The notes under the pieces: model-generated
What the model was told of the DNA's origin: nothing
The model's input: the letters and a program-made list of their open reading frames with translations, nothing else
The model's database searches: none
Translations under genes and position numbers: made by a program
From: Shinella zoogloeoides
GTDB lineage: Bacteria > Pseudomonadota > Alphaproteobacteria > Rhizobiales > Rhizobiaceae
Assembly (NCBI RefSeq): GCF_003574625.1
Contig: NZ_QNUJ01000010.1
Span: 124,001-188,000 of the forward strand
DNA: 64,000 nucleotides
Direction: 5' to 3'
In this document: one piece after another, positions 1 to 9,500 of the stretch
Layout of the letters: each line of letters opens with the position of its first letter
How positions within the stretch are numbered: position 1 is the stretch's first letter

Positions 1-4
1 GAGA

Positions 5-883
5 ATGCGCAATGTCACGGTGGCCGCCACGCAGATGGCCTGCATCTGGGACGAGAAGGCCAATATCGAGCGGGCCGAAGGGCTCGTCCGGCAGGCGAAG
101 GAGAAGGGGGCGGACCTGGTGCTGATCCAGGAACTCTTCGCCGCGCCCTATTTCTGTCAGGACCAGATCCACGAATTCTTCGCGCTTGCCCGGCCCTTCG
201 AGGGCAATCCGCTGATCGCGCATTTTGCAAGGCTCGCCGCCGAGCTCGGCGTCGTGCTGCCGCTCAGCTATTTCGAGCGCGCCGGCCAGTCCTATTTCAA
301 CAGCCTCGCGGTGATCGACGCGGACGGCCGGGTGCTCGGCAATTACCGCAAGAGCCACCTGCCGGACGGGCCGGGCTATATGGAGAAGTTCTATTTCTCG
401 CCCGGCGATACCGGCTTCAGGGTGTGGGATACGCGCGCCGGCCGCATCGGCGTCGGCATCTGCTGGGACCAGTGGTTCCCGGAGGCGGCGCGCTCCATGG
501 CGCTGCAGGGCGCTGAAATCCTGCTCTATCCGACCGCCATCGGCTCCGAGCCGCACGATGCGGGCCTCGATTCCAGCGCGCACTGGCAGCGGGTGATGCA
601 GGGCCATGCCGGGGCAAACCTCATGCCGCTCGTCGCCTCCAACCGCATCGGCACGGAAGAGGGGCGCAACGGCACGAGCATCACATTCTACGGCTCGTCC
701 TTCATCGCCGATCCCACCGGCGCCAAGGTGGCCGAGGTCGACCGGACGACGGAGACGGTGCTGACCGCCACCTTCGACCTCGACGCCATCGCCCACCAGC
801 GCCGCTCCTGGGGCGTCTTCCGCGACCGCCGCCCGGAGCTTTACGGCCACCTCGCGACGCTCGACGGCCGCAGGCAAGCGTGA
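5..883 (+). CDS. aguB: N-carbamoylputrescine amidase (nitrilase superfamily)
   Basis: This 292-residue cytosolic enzyme is predicted to hydrolyse N-carbamoylputrescine to putrescine, CO2 and ammonia in the agmatine route of polyamine synthesis. The whole length is one carbon-nitrogen hydrolase domain. The catalytic Glu-Lys-Cys triad is visible as E43 (IQELF), K116 (YRKSHLP) and C153 (GICWDQWFPE). The sequence around DGPGYMEKFYFSPGD is typical of the AguB subgroup, and the length matches the family. The ATG lies four bases from the window edge, with GAGA just before it, so any upstream operon partner is not visible. The gene ends in a clear hairpin shared with the convergent gene downstream. 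I infer the substrate from family resemblance. Confidence 0.9.
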   Translation: MRNVTVAATQMACIWDEKANIERAEGLVRQAKEKGADLVLIQELFAAPYFCQDQIHEFFALARPFEGNPLIAHFARLAAELGVVLPLSYFERAGQSYFNSLAVIDADGRVLGNYRKSHLPDGPGYMEKFYFSPGDTGFRVWDTRAGRIGVGICWDQWFPEAARSMALQGAEILLYPTAIGSEPHDAGLDSSAHWQRVMQGHAGANLMPLVASNRIGTEEGRNGTSITFYGSSFIADPTGAKVAEVDRTTETVLTATFDLDAIAHQRRSWGVFRDRRPELYGHLATLDGRRQA

Positions 884-888
884 AGCAA

Positions 889-918
889 GGGCACGGCGTC
901 CATGGACGCCGTGCCTTT
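889..918. terminator. Terminator between convergent genes
   Basis: An 11-bp perfect stem (890-900 with 905-915) encloses the loop CATG. It is followed on the plus strand by TTTCT. It sits between the stop of the amidase gene and the stop of the convergent glutaredoxin-MauE gene, so it probably serves the plus-strand gene and may also act in reverse. Confidence 0.7.
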
Positions 919-922
919 CTCA

Positions 923-1699
923 TCACATGGCGTGGATGTAGCCGAGCGAGACGGCGGCCATCCAGATGGCCATGGCGATCATCATCAGGTTCTCCGTCAG
1001 CGAGATGAAGCCGAGCGGCACGTTGCTCGACCCGCCGACGCAGGCGCATTTCAGCTCGCGCCGGTCGATATAGACCGCCTTGAAGACCGAGGCCGCGCCG
1101 ATGGTGCCGATGAAGAGCGCGACGGGAACCGAAAGCCAGGTGAGCGCGCCCGCCACCATCAGAACCCCGGCGAGCCCTTCGGCATAGGGATAGATATAGC
1201 TGTAGGGCACCCAGCGCTTCGCGAGCAGGTCGTAGTTGAGGAACATGGTCGCGAAGCTCTCGACATTCTGGAGCTTCAGCATGGCGAGGGCGACCATCGA
1301 GAAGGCGATGAACCATTCGGCCGCGCGCAGCGTGAAGGGCGAGCCGCTGACCGCGTAGCTCGCGGCCATCGCCGTCAGCGCCGTCAGGGTGAAGAGCACG
1401 GCGACCGGGCGATAGGTGGTCGCCTTCGGGTCGGCGACGGGCTTGCCGAGATGGCGGCGAAGGTCGTCGTAGCCGCCGACGCGCTCCCCGTCGATGAAGA
1501 CCTGCGGGGTGGTGGCGACATCGTGCTCGGCCTTGAAGGCGTCGGTTTCCGCGCGGCTCGTGAGGTGGCGGTCGTCGACCTCGTAGCCCGAGCGCCGCAG
1601 CAAGTCCTTTGCCTTCAAGCCGTAGGGGCAGGTGTGGCCGGGCATCACCATGCGGTAGAGGATGGCCTTGCGGCCGGTGTTTCTTACCTTGTCCAACAT
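923..1699 (-). CDS. Glutaredoxin-MauE/DoxX fusion membrane protein
   Basis: This 258-residue protein has an N-terminal glutaredoxin domain (about residues 10-90) joined to a four-helix MauE/DoxX-type membrane domain (about 97-258). The glutaredoxin active site reads C24-P-Y-G, so it has only the first cysteine, and the cis-proline region is TTPQVFIDGERVGGYDDL. The membrane part carries a second cysteine pair, C218-A-C220, in a loop, which could relay disulfide electrons. The start chosen is the ATG at 1699, which has GGAGACGTGAG directly upstream; a longer open frame from 2065 would run through the divergent regulator. The gene is divergent from a MerR-type regulator and reads from a promoter with a MerR-style long spacer. 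Its physiological substrate is unknown; a redox or metal-stress role is an inference. Confidence 0.8.
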   Translation of the reverse strand: MLDKVRNTGRKAILYRMVMPGHTCPYGLKAKDLLRRSGYEVDDRHLTSRAETDAFKAEHDVATTPQVFIDGERVGGYDDLRRHLGKPVADPKATTYRPVAVLFTLTALTAMAASYAVSGSPFTLRAAEWFIAFSMVALAMLKLQNVESFATMFLNYDLLAKRWVPYSYIYPYAEGLAGVLMVAGALTWLSVPVALFIGTIGAASVFKAVYIDRRELKCACVGGSSNVPLGFISLTENLMMIAMAIWMAAVSLGYIHAM

Positions 1700-1733
1700 C
1701 TCACGTCTCCTGTCTTGTGAAACCGTTGGCAGG

Positions 1734-1765
1734 ACTATAGGTTCCGTACCATGGTACGGAGTCAA
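1734..1765 (-). promoter_or_regulatory. MerR-type promoter with palindromic operator
   Basis: On the minus strand a -35 box TTGACT (1765-1760) and a -10 box TATAGT (1739-1734) are separated by 20 bp, or 19 bp if CTATAG is taken as the -10. The spacer contains the perfect 16-bp palindrome CCGTACCATGGTACGG (1744-1759). An over-long spacer filled by a dyad is the hallmark of promoters that MerR-family proteins activate by twisting DNA. It drives the glutaredoxin-MauE gene. The start codon of the regulator gene lies inside the palindrome. Confidence 0.8.
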
Positions 1766-2155
1766 CACCCTGAAGAGCTGACGATCGGAAAACTTGCCGC
1801 TGCCGCCCATGTCGGCGTCGAGACCGTGCGATTCTACCAGCGCCGCGGCCTGCTTGCGACGCCGAAGCGCATCGACGGCATCCGCCGCTATGGCGAAGCG
1901 GACCTCTCGCGCCTGCGCTTCATCCGGCAGGCGCAGACGGCGGGCTTCACGCTGGAGGAGATCCGCCAGCTTCTCGCGCTCGATGCCGGCGAGGACCGCG
2001 CCGCGGCCCGCGAAATGGCGACCAGGCGCCTTGCCGAACTCGACGCACGCATGGAGGACCTGCAACGCGCCAGGGCCTCGCTGCAGAAGCTCGTCTCGGA
2101 ATGCGCCGTCGGCAGGACCGGCCCCTGTCCCATCCTGAAATCCTTCGAGGCGTGA
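1751..2155 (+). CDS. MerR-family transcriptional regulator
   Basis: This 134-residue regulator has the winged-helix motif TIGKLAAAAHVGVETVRFYQRRGLL at residues 11-35, then a dimerisation helix. It resembles mercury-type MerR closely over its length. It keeps two C-terminal cysteines (C118 and C126, eight residues apart rather than nine). At the position equivalent to MerR Cys82 it has R83, so it probably does not sense mercury in the classical three-cysteine way. The only ATG that gives a full DNA-binding domain is 1751, which lies within the operator, and I see no ribosome binding site, so the mRNA may be leaderless. Its evident target is the divergent glutaredoxin-MauE gene. The inducer is unknown. 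Confidence 0.85.
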   Translation: MVRSQHPEELTIGKLAAAAHVGVETVRFYQRRGLLATPKRIDGIRRYGEADLSRLRFIRQAQTAGFTLEEIRQLLALDAGEDRAAAREMATRRLAELDARMEDLQRARASLQKLVSECAVGRTGPCPILKSFEA

Positions 2156-2317
2156 GAAGCGCCACGCTTAACCTTCTGTTCGTCTAGTCTCGCAACAGGC
2201 GTTTAGGAGTCTCCCGCTAAGGTGCCGGCATGTTGCGGTGCTTCTCGGCGCCGCGTTTCGTGCGCTGGCAGCTCCATCATGGGCCGCCAACGGTCTCCTG
2301 AAAGGAGCGCGTTCGGA

Positions 2318-3598
2318 ATGGATGCGAAAACCATATTCACGATGGCGTCGATCATGGTGCTGGCCAACGGGGCCATCCTGACCGCCATGGGACGCGAACT
2401 GCCCGCCGGCCTCAGGCCCGCGGCGCGGCAGTGGTGTCTCGGCACGCTGCTGGTGGCATTCGGATGCATCGTCTTCGCGCTCGGCGGTCCGTTGCCGCGG
2501 CCCCTGATGCTGACGGCTGCCAATGCGGGCTTCGCCTTCGGGCTGACGGCCTATTGCGTGGCGATCCGCCGGTTCCTGCGGTTGCCGGTCGGCGCGTGGC
2601 TGTTCCTACCGGCGCTGGCGGCCTCGCTGGTCGTCGCGTGGTTCTCGGCGGTCATGCCGAACTTCCATGTCCGCATGGCGGTGGTTTCCGTCGTCTGGGT
2701 CGGGCTGATGGCGATGTGCGTCAGGGATCTCATGAACAGGGGCCGGGGCGAGGCCTCGCTCGCCCGTTCCATCCTCACCGCCATGTTCGCCGGCGTCGGC
2801 CTCTATGCGGCGGCGCGCTGCATGCTCTACCTCGTCGCCGACGTTTCCGAGGGCTTTGCCGTGGAAAGCGGCGGCAACTGGCTGAACGTGCTGTCGGCCC
2901 TGCTGATGACCACGCTGCCGGTCATGGGCACCACCGCCTTCCTGCTGATGTGCTCGGATCGCCTGCAGCGCGGCCTGGAGCGGGCCGCCGATACCGACTA
3001 CCTGACCGGATTGCCGAACCGGCGCAGCCTCGCCCGCGCCGGCGCCGAGGCGTTTCTTTCGGCGCGGCAGGCCGGCGGCGGCCTCTGCCTCGCGGTGTTC
3101 GACATCGACAAGTTCAAGGCGATCAACGACACCTATGGCCACGATGCCGGCGACCGCGTGCTCGTCCATGTCGCGAACCGGCTGCGCGCCGGGCTGCGCC
3201 CCGCCGACCTGATCGCCCGCACCGGCGGCGAGGAATTCGTCGTCCTCTTCCGCGACCTGGCGGAGGCCGACGGGCTCGCCATCGTCGAGCGGATGCGCGC
3301 GGCGGTGGAGAATGGCGGCTTTTCGGCGGATGGCGAAGGGATCGCCCTGACGGTCTCGGCCGGTCTCGCCGCGCGCGCGACCCGTGACGAGACCTATGAC
3401 GACCTTCTGCGCCGGGCCGATGCGGCGCTCTATCGCGCCAAGGCGAACGGCCGCAACCGGGTCGAGGCGGCGCGGCCGGATGGAACAGCGGATGCCCGCC
3501 GGGTGCGGACCGCTCCGCCGGCCCTCGCCACCGAGGACGCCGCCTCGCTTGCGGTGAACCCGGAGGCCGGGGCCGCTCCGGTTCAGATCTCCAGATAG
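2318..3598 (+). CDS. Membrane-bound diguanylate cyclase (GGDEF)
   Basis: This 426-residue protein has about seven N-terminal membrane segments (residues 5-212) of no recognised sensor family. A C-terminal GGDEF domain follows (about 222-390) and is predicted to make cyclic di-GMP from two GTP. The active-site loop is GGEEF at 303-307, the metal-binding helix has FDIDKFKAINDTYGH at 261-275, and an RxxD inhibitory site (RPAD, 294-297) sits the usual five residues upstream, so product inhibition is likely. The start chosen is the ATG at 2318 with AAAGGAG about ten bases upstream; a GTG at 2222 in the same frame is less convincing. Its last 16 bases overlap the 3' end of the convergent giant repeat gene. 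Confidence 0.85.
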   Translation: MDAKTIFTMASIMVLANGAILTAMGRELPAGLRPAARQWCLGTLLVAFGCIVFALGGPLPRPLMLTAANAGFAFGLTAYCVAIRRFLRLPVGAWLFLPALAASLVVAWFSAVMPNFHVRMAVVSVVWVGLMAMCVRDLMNRGRGEASLARSILTAMFAGVGLYAAARCMLYLVADVSEGFAVESGGNWLNVLSALLMTTLPVMGTTAFLLMCSDRLQRGLERAADTDYLTGLPNRRSLARAGAEAFLSARQAGGGLCLAVFDIDKFKAINDTYGHDAGDRVLVHVANRLRAGLRPADLIARTGGEEFVVLFRDLAEADGLAIVERMRAAVENGGFSADGEGIALTVSAGLAARATRDETYDDLLRRADAALYRAKANGRNRVEAARPDGTADARRVRTAPPALATEDAASLAVNPEAGAAPVQISR

Positions 3599-6500
3599 GA
3601 CGAGATGATCGCCGCGATGTCGGATTGCGGATCGCTCGTCGTGGCGTCCGCCGTCGGCTCCGTGCTTTCCGTGGACGTTCCGCCCGTGCCCGACGTGCCG
3701 CCGGTTGCCGTCGTCGCGGCGGGGCCGCGCGGCAGGGCGGCGACCTGCGCCGGGGTCATGGCGGCAAGCTGGGCGGGCGTGAAGGCATTGGCCTGCTCGC
3801 TGCTGAGGCCGGCGAGCGCCGCCGTGCTGAGGCCGAGCACCGCATTCGTGCCGAGGGCGACGATATGGTCCGGCGAGAAGGTGGCAAGATCGTCCGCGCC
3901 GAGCCCGGCCGTCTGCGTCGCCGTCATCGCGCCCGCCTGCTCGACCGTCAGCGCCGCCACCTGGGCCGTGCTCATGGCGTTCACCTGGCTGTAGGTCAGG
4001 GCCGCGATCTGGCCGGTGCCGAGGGCCGCGATGCTATCCGTCGACAGCCCACCGATCACCGCCGGGGAAAGGCCCTTGATGGCCGAGGGGCTCATCGCCG
4101 CCAGTTCCTCGGTCGAGATGGTCTGCATATGCGCCGGCGTCAGGCCGGCTGTTCCGGGCGAGCTGAGGGCGGCGATCTGCGCCATCGAGAAGGCTTCGAG
4201 CTGCTCGGGCGAGAGCGCGGCGACCTGGGCGCTGCTGAGACCGGAGATCGCGCCGGTGCCGAGTGCGGCGATCTCGGCATCCGAAAGCGTCGCAAGATAG
4301 CTCGGCGGCAGGCCCTTGATGGCGCTGGAGCCGATGGCGGCGAGCTTGCTCGTCGAGAAGGTGTCGAGCGCCTCGCTCGAAAGCCCGCCGAGCGCGGCGG
4401 CCGTAAGGGCTGCGACCTGGCTGGCCGAGAGGGATTCGGCCTGCTCGAAGGTAAGGCTCGCGGCCTGCATGCCGGTGAGGCCGGCAATGCCGCTCGGGCT
4501 GAGGGCGGCGATCTGGCCCGGCGTCAGCGCCGCGATGTCCGCGACGGCGAGGGCGCCGACCTGCTTGGAGGTGAGCGCGTTGATCTGCGCGGTAGAGAGC
4601 GCGGCGATCTGGTTCGGGCTGAGGGCGCTGATCTGGCCCGTCGTCATGCCGCCGATGCCGGCGGGGCTCAGCGCCTCGATCTGCTCCGGCGAGAAGCCGG
4701 CGAGGATGGAGGCGGAAAGGCCGGCCATGGCCGCCGAGCCGATCGCCCCGATTTCCGCGGTGGTGAAGAGGGCGATGTCGGCGGCGTCGAAGGCGGCGAT
4801 CTGGCGTGAGGTGAAGGCGCCGATCTGCGTCGCCGTCAGCGCCTCGACCTGATCGGCGCTGAGCGCAGCGATCTGCTCGCTCGTCATGCCGGAAATGCCG
4901 GCCGTGCCGAGGGCGGCGATCTGCGCCGTCGTCAGCGAGGCGATCATGCCGGTCGAAAGGCCGAGAATACCCCGCGAGCTGATGGCCGCCATGTCCGCGG
5001 ACGAGAACTGCGCGAGGTCGTCGGCGCTGAAGGCCGCGATCTGCTGCGAGCTGAGGGCGCCGACCTGCGTGTTGGTGAGCGCTTCGGCCTGCGCCGTGCT
5101 GAGGGCTGCGATCTGCGCCGTCGAGAGGGCCGCGACGCCGGCCGTGCTGAGCGCGGCGATCTGTTCGGGCGAGAGGGTGGCGATATTGGCCGTGGTCAGG
5201 GCAGCCACCTGCGTCGAGCCCATCGCCGCCATCTGCAGGCTCGTCAGCGCCTCGAACTGGCTCTCGCTGAAGGTGCCGATCTGCGCGCCGGTGAGGCCCG
5301 CCGCGTTCAGCGCGGCGACCTGGGCGGGGGTAAGCGCGGCGATCGCCGCCGTCGGCAGGCCCGCCACCGCGCGCGAGGTGATCGCGCCGATCTCGGCGGG
5401 CGTGAAGGTCTCGAGATTCGTGGGGCTGAAGGCGCCGATCTGCGCCGAGCTCAGCGCGGCGATCTGCGTTGCCGTCAGCGCCTCGGCCTGCAGCGGCGAG
5501 AGGATGCCGATCTGCGCCGAGGTCAGGCCGGCGATGCCGTCGGCATTGAGCGCGGCGATCTGGGCCGGCGTCAGCGCCGCGATGCCGTCAGCGCGCAGCG
5601 CCGCGACCTGCCGGGAGCCGAGCGCGCCGAGCTGCGCCGTGGTCATGGCCTCGATCTGCGTGCCGGAAAGCGCCGCGACCTGGTCGCTCGAAAGCCCGGA
5701 AAGGCCGGCGGCGCTTAGCGCCGCGATCTGGCCGGTCGACAGCGAGGCGAGCATGGCGGTCGAAAGGCCCGCGATCGCGCCCGAGCCGATGGCCGCGATG
5801 TCCGCGGAGGAGAAGGTGTCGAGCTTGGCCATGTCCAGCGCGGCGATCTGGCGCGAGGAGAAGGCGGCGATCTGCGCCGGCGTCAGCGCCTCGGCCTGCG
5901 CGGTGGAGAAGGCGGCGATCTGCTCGGGCGTCAGGCCGGCGATGGCCGCCGCGCTGAGGGCGGCGATCTGCGCCGTCGAGAGCGTCGCGATATAGGCCGG
6001 GCCGAGATTGGCGATCTGCCGCGCATTGAGCGCGCGGACCTGATCGGCCGAAAGCGCATCGAGCTGGTCGCTGGAAAGGGCGGCGATCTGCTTCGTCCCG
6101 AGCCCGCCGATGGCGGCGGTGCTGAGCGCCGCGACCTGCCCCGTCGAGAGGGCGGCGATCACCTCGGTCGAAAGGCCGCCGATGGCATCCGAGCCGATGG
6201 CGGCGATCTCGCGCGTCGAGAAGGTCGCGATGCCGTCGGATGTGAAGGCGGCGAGCTGCGTGGAGCTGAGCGCGCCGATCTGGCTCGTCGTCAGGGCTTC
6301 TGCCTGCGCGAGGCTGAGGGCGGCGATCTGCTTGGTGGTGAGGCCGGCGATGCCGGTGGAGCTGAGGGCGGCGATCTGGGCGGTCGAGAGGGCGGCGAGC
6401 GCCTCCGTCGAAAGGCCCGGCAGGGCGCCGGACGAGATGGCGGCCATTTCCTGGGTGGAGAAGGTCGCGATGTCCTCGGGGCTGAGGGCGGCGATCTGCG

Positions 6501-9500
6501 TCGAGCTCAATGCCGCGATCTGCGTGCGGGTCAGCGCCTCGGCCTGCTCGGTCGTGAGGGCGGCGAGCTGCTGGGTGGTCATCGCGCCCATGGCGGCCGC
6601 GCTGAAGGCGGCGATCTGGGCGGTGGAGAGCGAGGCGAGCGTCGCCGCCGAAATGCCCTTGATGGCGCTGGCGGTGATCATCGATATGTCCTTCGTGGAG
6701 AAGGTCGCGATCTCCGCCGTGCCGAATTCGCCGATCTGGTCGGGATTCAGCGCGCCGACCTGGGCGCTGGTCAGCGCCTCGGCCTGGCTGGTGCTGAGCA
6801 CGGCAAGCTGCTGCGAGGTGAAGCCGGCGATGCTGCCGGCATTGAGGGCCGCGATCTGCCCGGTCGTGAGGGCGGCGATCTGCGCCGTGCCGAAGGCGGA
6901 AATCTGCGAGGAGGTCAGCGCGGCCATCTGCCGTGTGCCGAGCGCGCCGATCTGCGACAGGCTGAGCGCGGCGATCTGGCTCGAGGTGAGGCCGGAAACG
7001 CCGGAGGCGCTGAGGGCGGCGAGCTGGGCGTTCGACAGGGCGTCGAGGTCTGACGGATTGAGCGCTGCGACCTGGCTGGACGACAGGGCCGCGACCTGCG
7101 CGGTGGTCAGTGCGGCGATCTGGTCGGAGCCCAGCGCGCTTATCTGGCCGGAGCGCAGCCCGGAAACGGCCGCCGGGGTGAGGCCGGCGAGCTGTTCGGG
7201 GGTGAGCGCCTTCACATCCGTGTCGAGCGCGCCGGCCTGGGCGGCGGTCAGCGCCTTGAGATGGGCGGCGGAAAGCTGGCTGACCTGCAGCGGGCTCAGC
7301 GCTTCGATCTGGTCGCTCGTCAGGCCGGTGAAGGCGCTGGTGCTGAGGGCGGCGATCTGCGCCGAGGTCAGCGAGGCGAAGGTGTCCGGGGCGATGCCGG
7401 AGACCGCGCCGCGGCTGAGGGCGGCGATCTGGGCGGTCGAGAGCGCGCGGATGTCCTGCGGTTCGAGCGCGCCGATCTGGGCGGAGGTGAAGCCGCCGAT
7501 CTGCGCCGTCGAGAAGGCCGCGATCTGCTCGCTTGTCAGCGCCTCCATCTGCGAGGCGGTCAGGCCGGAGAGGGTCGTGCGGCTGAGGGCTGCGATCTGC
7601 GCGGTGGTGAGCCCGGCGATGGCCGCAGGGCTGAGGCCCGCGATGGCCTTGCTGGAGATCGCCGCGAGGTCTTCCGTCGAGAAGGTGGCGAGATCCGCTC
7701 CGCTGAGGGCGGAAAGCTGCGCGGAGGTCAGCGACTTGACCTGCTGCGAGGAAAGCGCCTCGATCTGCGCCGTGCTCAGCATCTCGATCTGGTCGGCCGA
7801 AAGGCCGCCGATCGCGCCCGTGCCGATGGCGGTGATCTGCCCGGTCGCAAGGGCCCTCAGGAAGGCTTCGCCGAGGCTGGCGATCTGCGCCGCCGTCAGG
7901 CCGCCGATCTGGCCGCTCGTGAGCGCGGCGATCTGGGCGGTCGAGAGTTCGGCAAGCGCTGCGCTGCCAAGGCCGTTGATGGACTTGGTGTTGATCGCCG
8001 CCATGTCCTCGGTGGAGAAGGTCGCGATGCCCTCCGCGCCGAGCGCCGTGATCTGCTTGGCGTTCATTCCGCGAATCTGGTCGGGCGTGAGCGCCTCGAC
8101 CTGGCCGGTGCTCAGCGCCGCGATCTGCAGGGTGGAAAGGCGCGCGACGACGCTCGGGCTGAGCGCGGCGACCTGCTCGGGCGACAGGGCGGCGATGGCC
8201 GAGGTCGGCAGGCCGGCAATGGCCTTGCTGTTGATCGCCGCGATCTGGGCGGGCGTCATGTCGGCCAGCACGGCCGGGTCGATGGCCGCGATCTGCGCGG
8301 CGTTCAGCGCCCCCATCTGCGAGGGAGAAAGCGCCGCGATCTGCTCCGTCTTCATCGCGCTGATCTGCGCCGTGGAAAGACCGGTGAGCGCAAGGGTGCC
8401 AAAGGCGCCGATCTGCTCGAGCGAAAGGGCGGCAAGGACGCTGCTGCCGATGCCGGAAACCGCCCTGTTGCTGAGAGCCGCGATATCGGCCGTCGAGAAG
8501 GTCGAGAGCGCATCGACGCTCAGCACGGCAAGCTGCGCGGCGGTCAGCGCCTTCACCTGCGTCGGGGTGAGGGCTTCGATCTGGCCGTTGTCGAGGGCGG
8601 CGATCTGCGTCGTCTTGAGCGCACCGATCTGGGCGGAGGTCAGCGCCGCGATCTGGCCGGTGGTGAGGGCGGCGAGCGCATCCGGGCCGAGGCCGATGAG
8701 CGCGTTGTTGCGGATCGCGGCGATGTCGCTGCTGGAGAAGGTCGAGAGCGTCTCCGGCCTGAAGGCGGCGATCTGGGCCGCGGTCATCACCTTGATCTGG
8801 GCGGGCGTGAAGGCTTCGACCTGGCTTTCGTCCAGCGCGGCGATCTGCGCCGGGGTAAGGGCGGCGACCGCCTTCGTGCTGAGCGCGGCGATCTGCGCCG
8901 GCGTCATGCCCGAAATGGTATCCGGGCTGAGACCGGCGACCGCGGCCGGCGAGAGGGCCGCGATGTCGGCTGTCGAGAAGGTGGCGATGCCGGCCTTGTC
9001 GAGGGCGGCGGCCTGGATGGCGGTGAAGCCCTTCATCTGCGTCGGGGTGAAGGCCTCGACCTGCGCCTCGCTCATGGCGCCGATCTGCGTGGCCGTAAGG
9101 CCCCGCACCGCCGCGCTGCCGAAGGCGGCGACCTGGCGGGTGGAGAGCGCCGCGATGCTGTCGGTCGTGAAGGCGGAGACCTGCAGGGCGGTGAGCGCCG
9201 CGATCTGCGCGGTGGAGAGCGCGCCGACCTGCTCGGTGCTGAGGGCGGCGATGGCCGCCGTGCTGAGCCCGGACAGCGATTTCGCCGAAATCGCGGCAAG
9301 GCTGTCGGTCGACATGCGCGCGAGGTCGTCGGCGCTGAAGGCGGCGATCTGCGCGGCGCCCATGGCGGCGAGTTGCCTGGATGTGAGCGCGGCGGTCTGG
9401 TCGGGCGTGAAGGCGGCGACCTGCGCGACCGAAAGGCTCTGGATGGCCTGAACGCTCAACGCGGCGACCTGCTCTTCGGAAAGCGCCGCGATGGCGTCGG

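Noticed and set aside
902-1720. Plus-strand frame of 272 residues over the Grx-MauE gene
   Set aside because: Antisense shadow; composition is Arg/Asp/Gly-rich without a recognisable domain.
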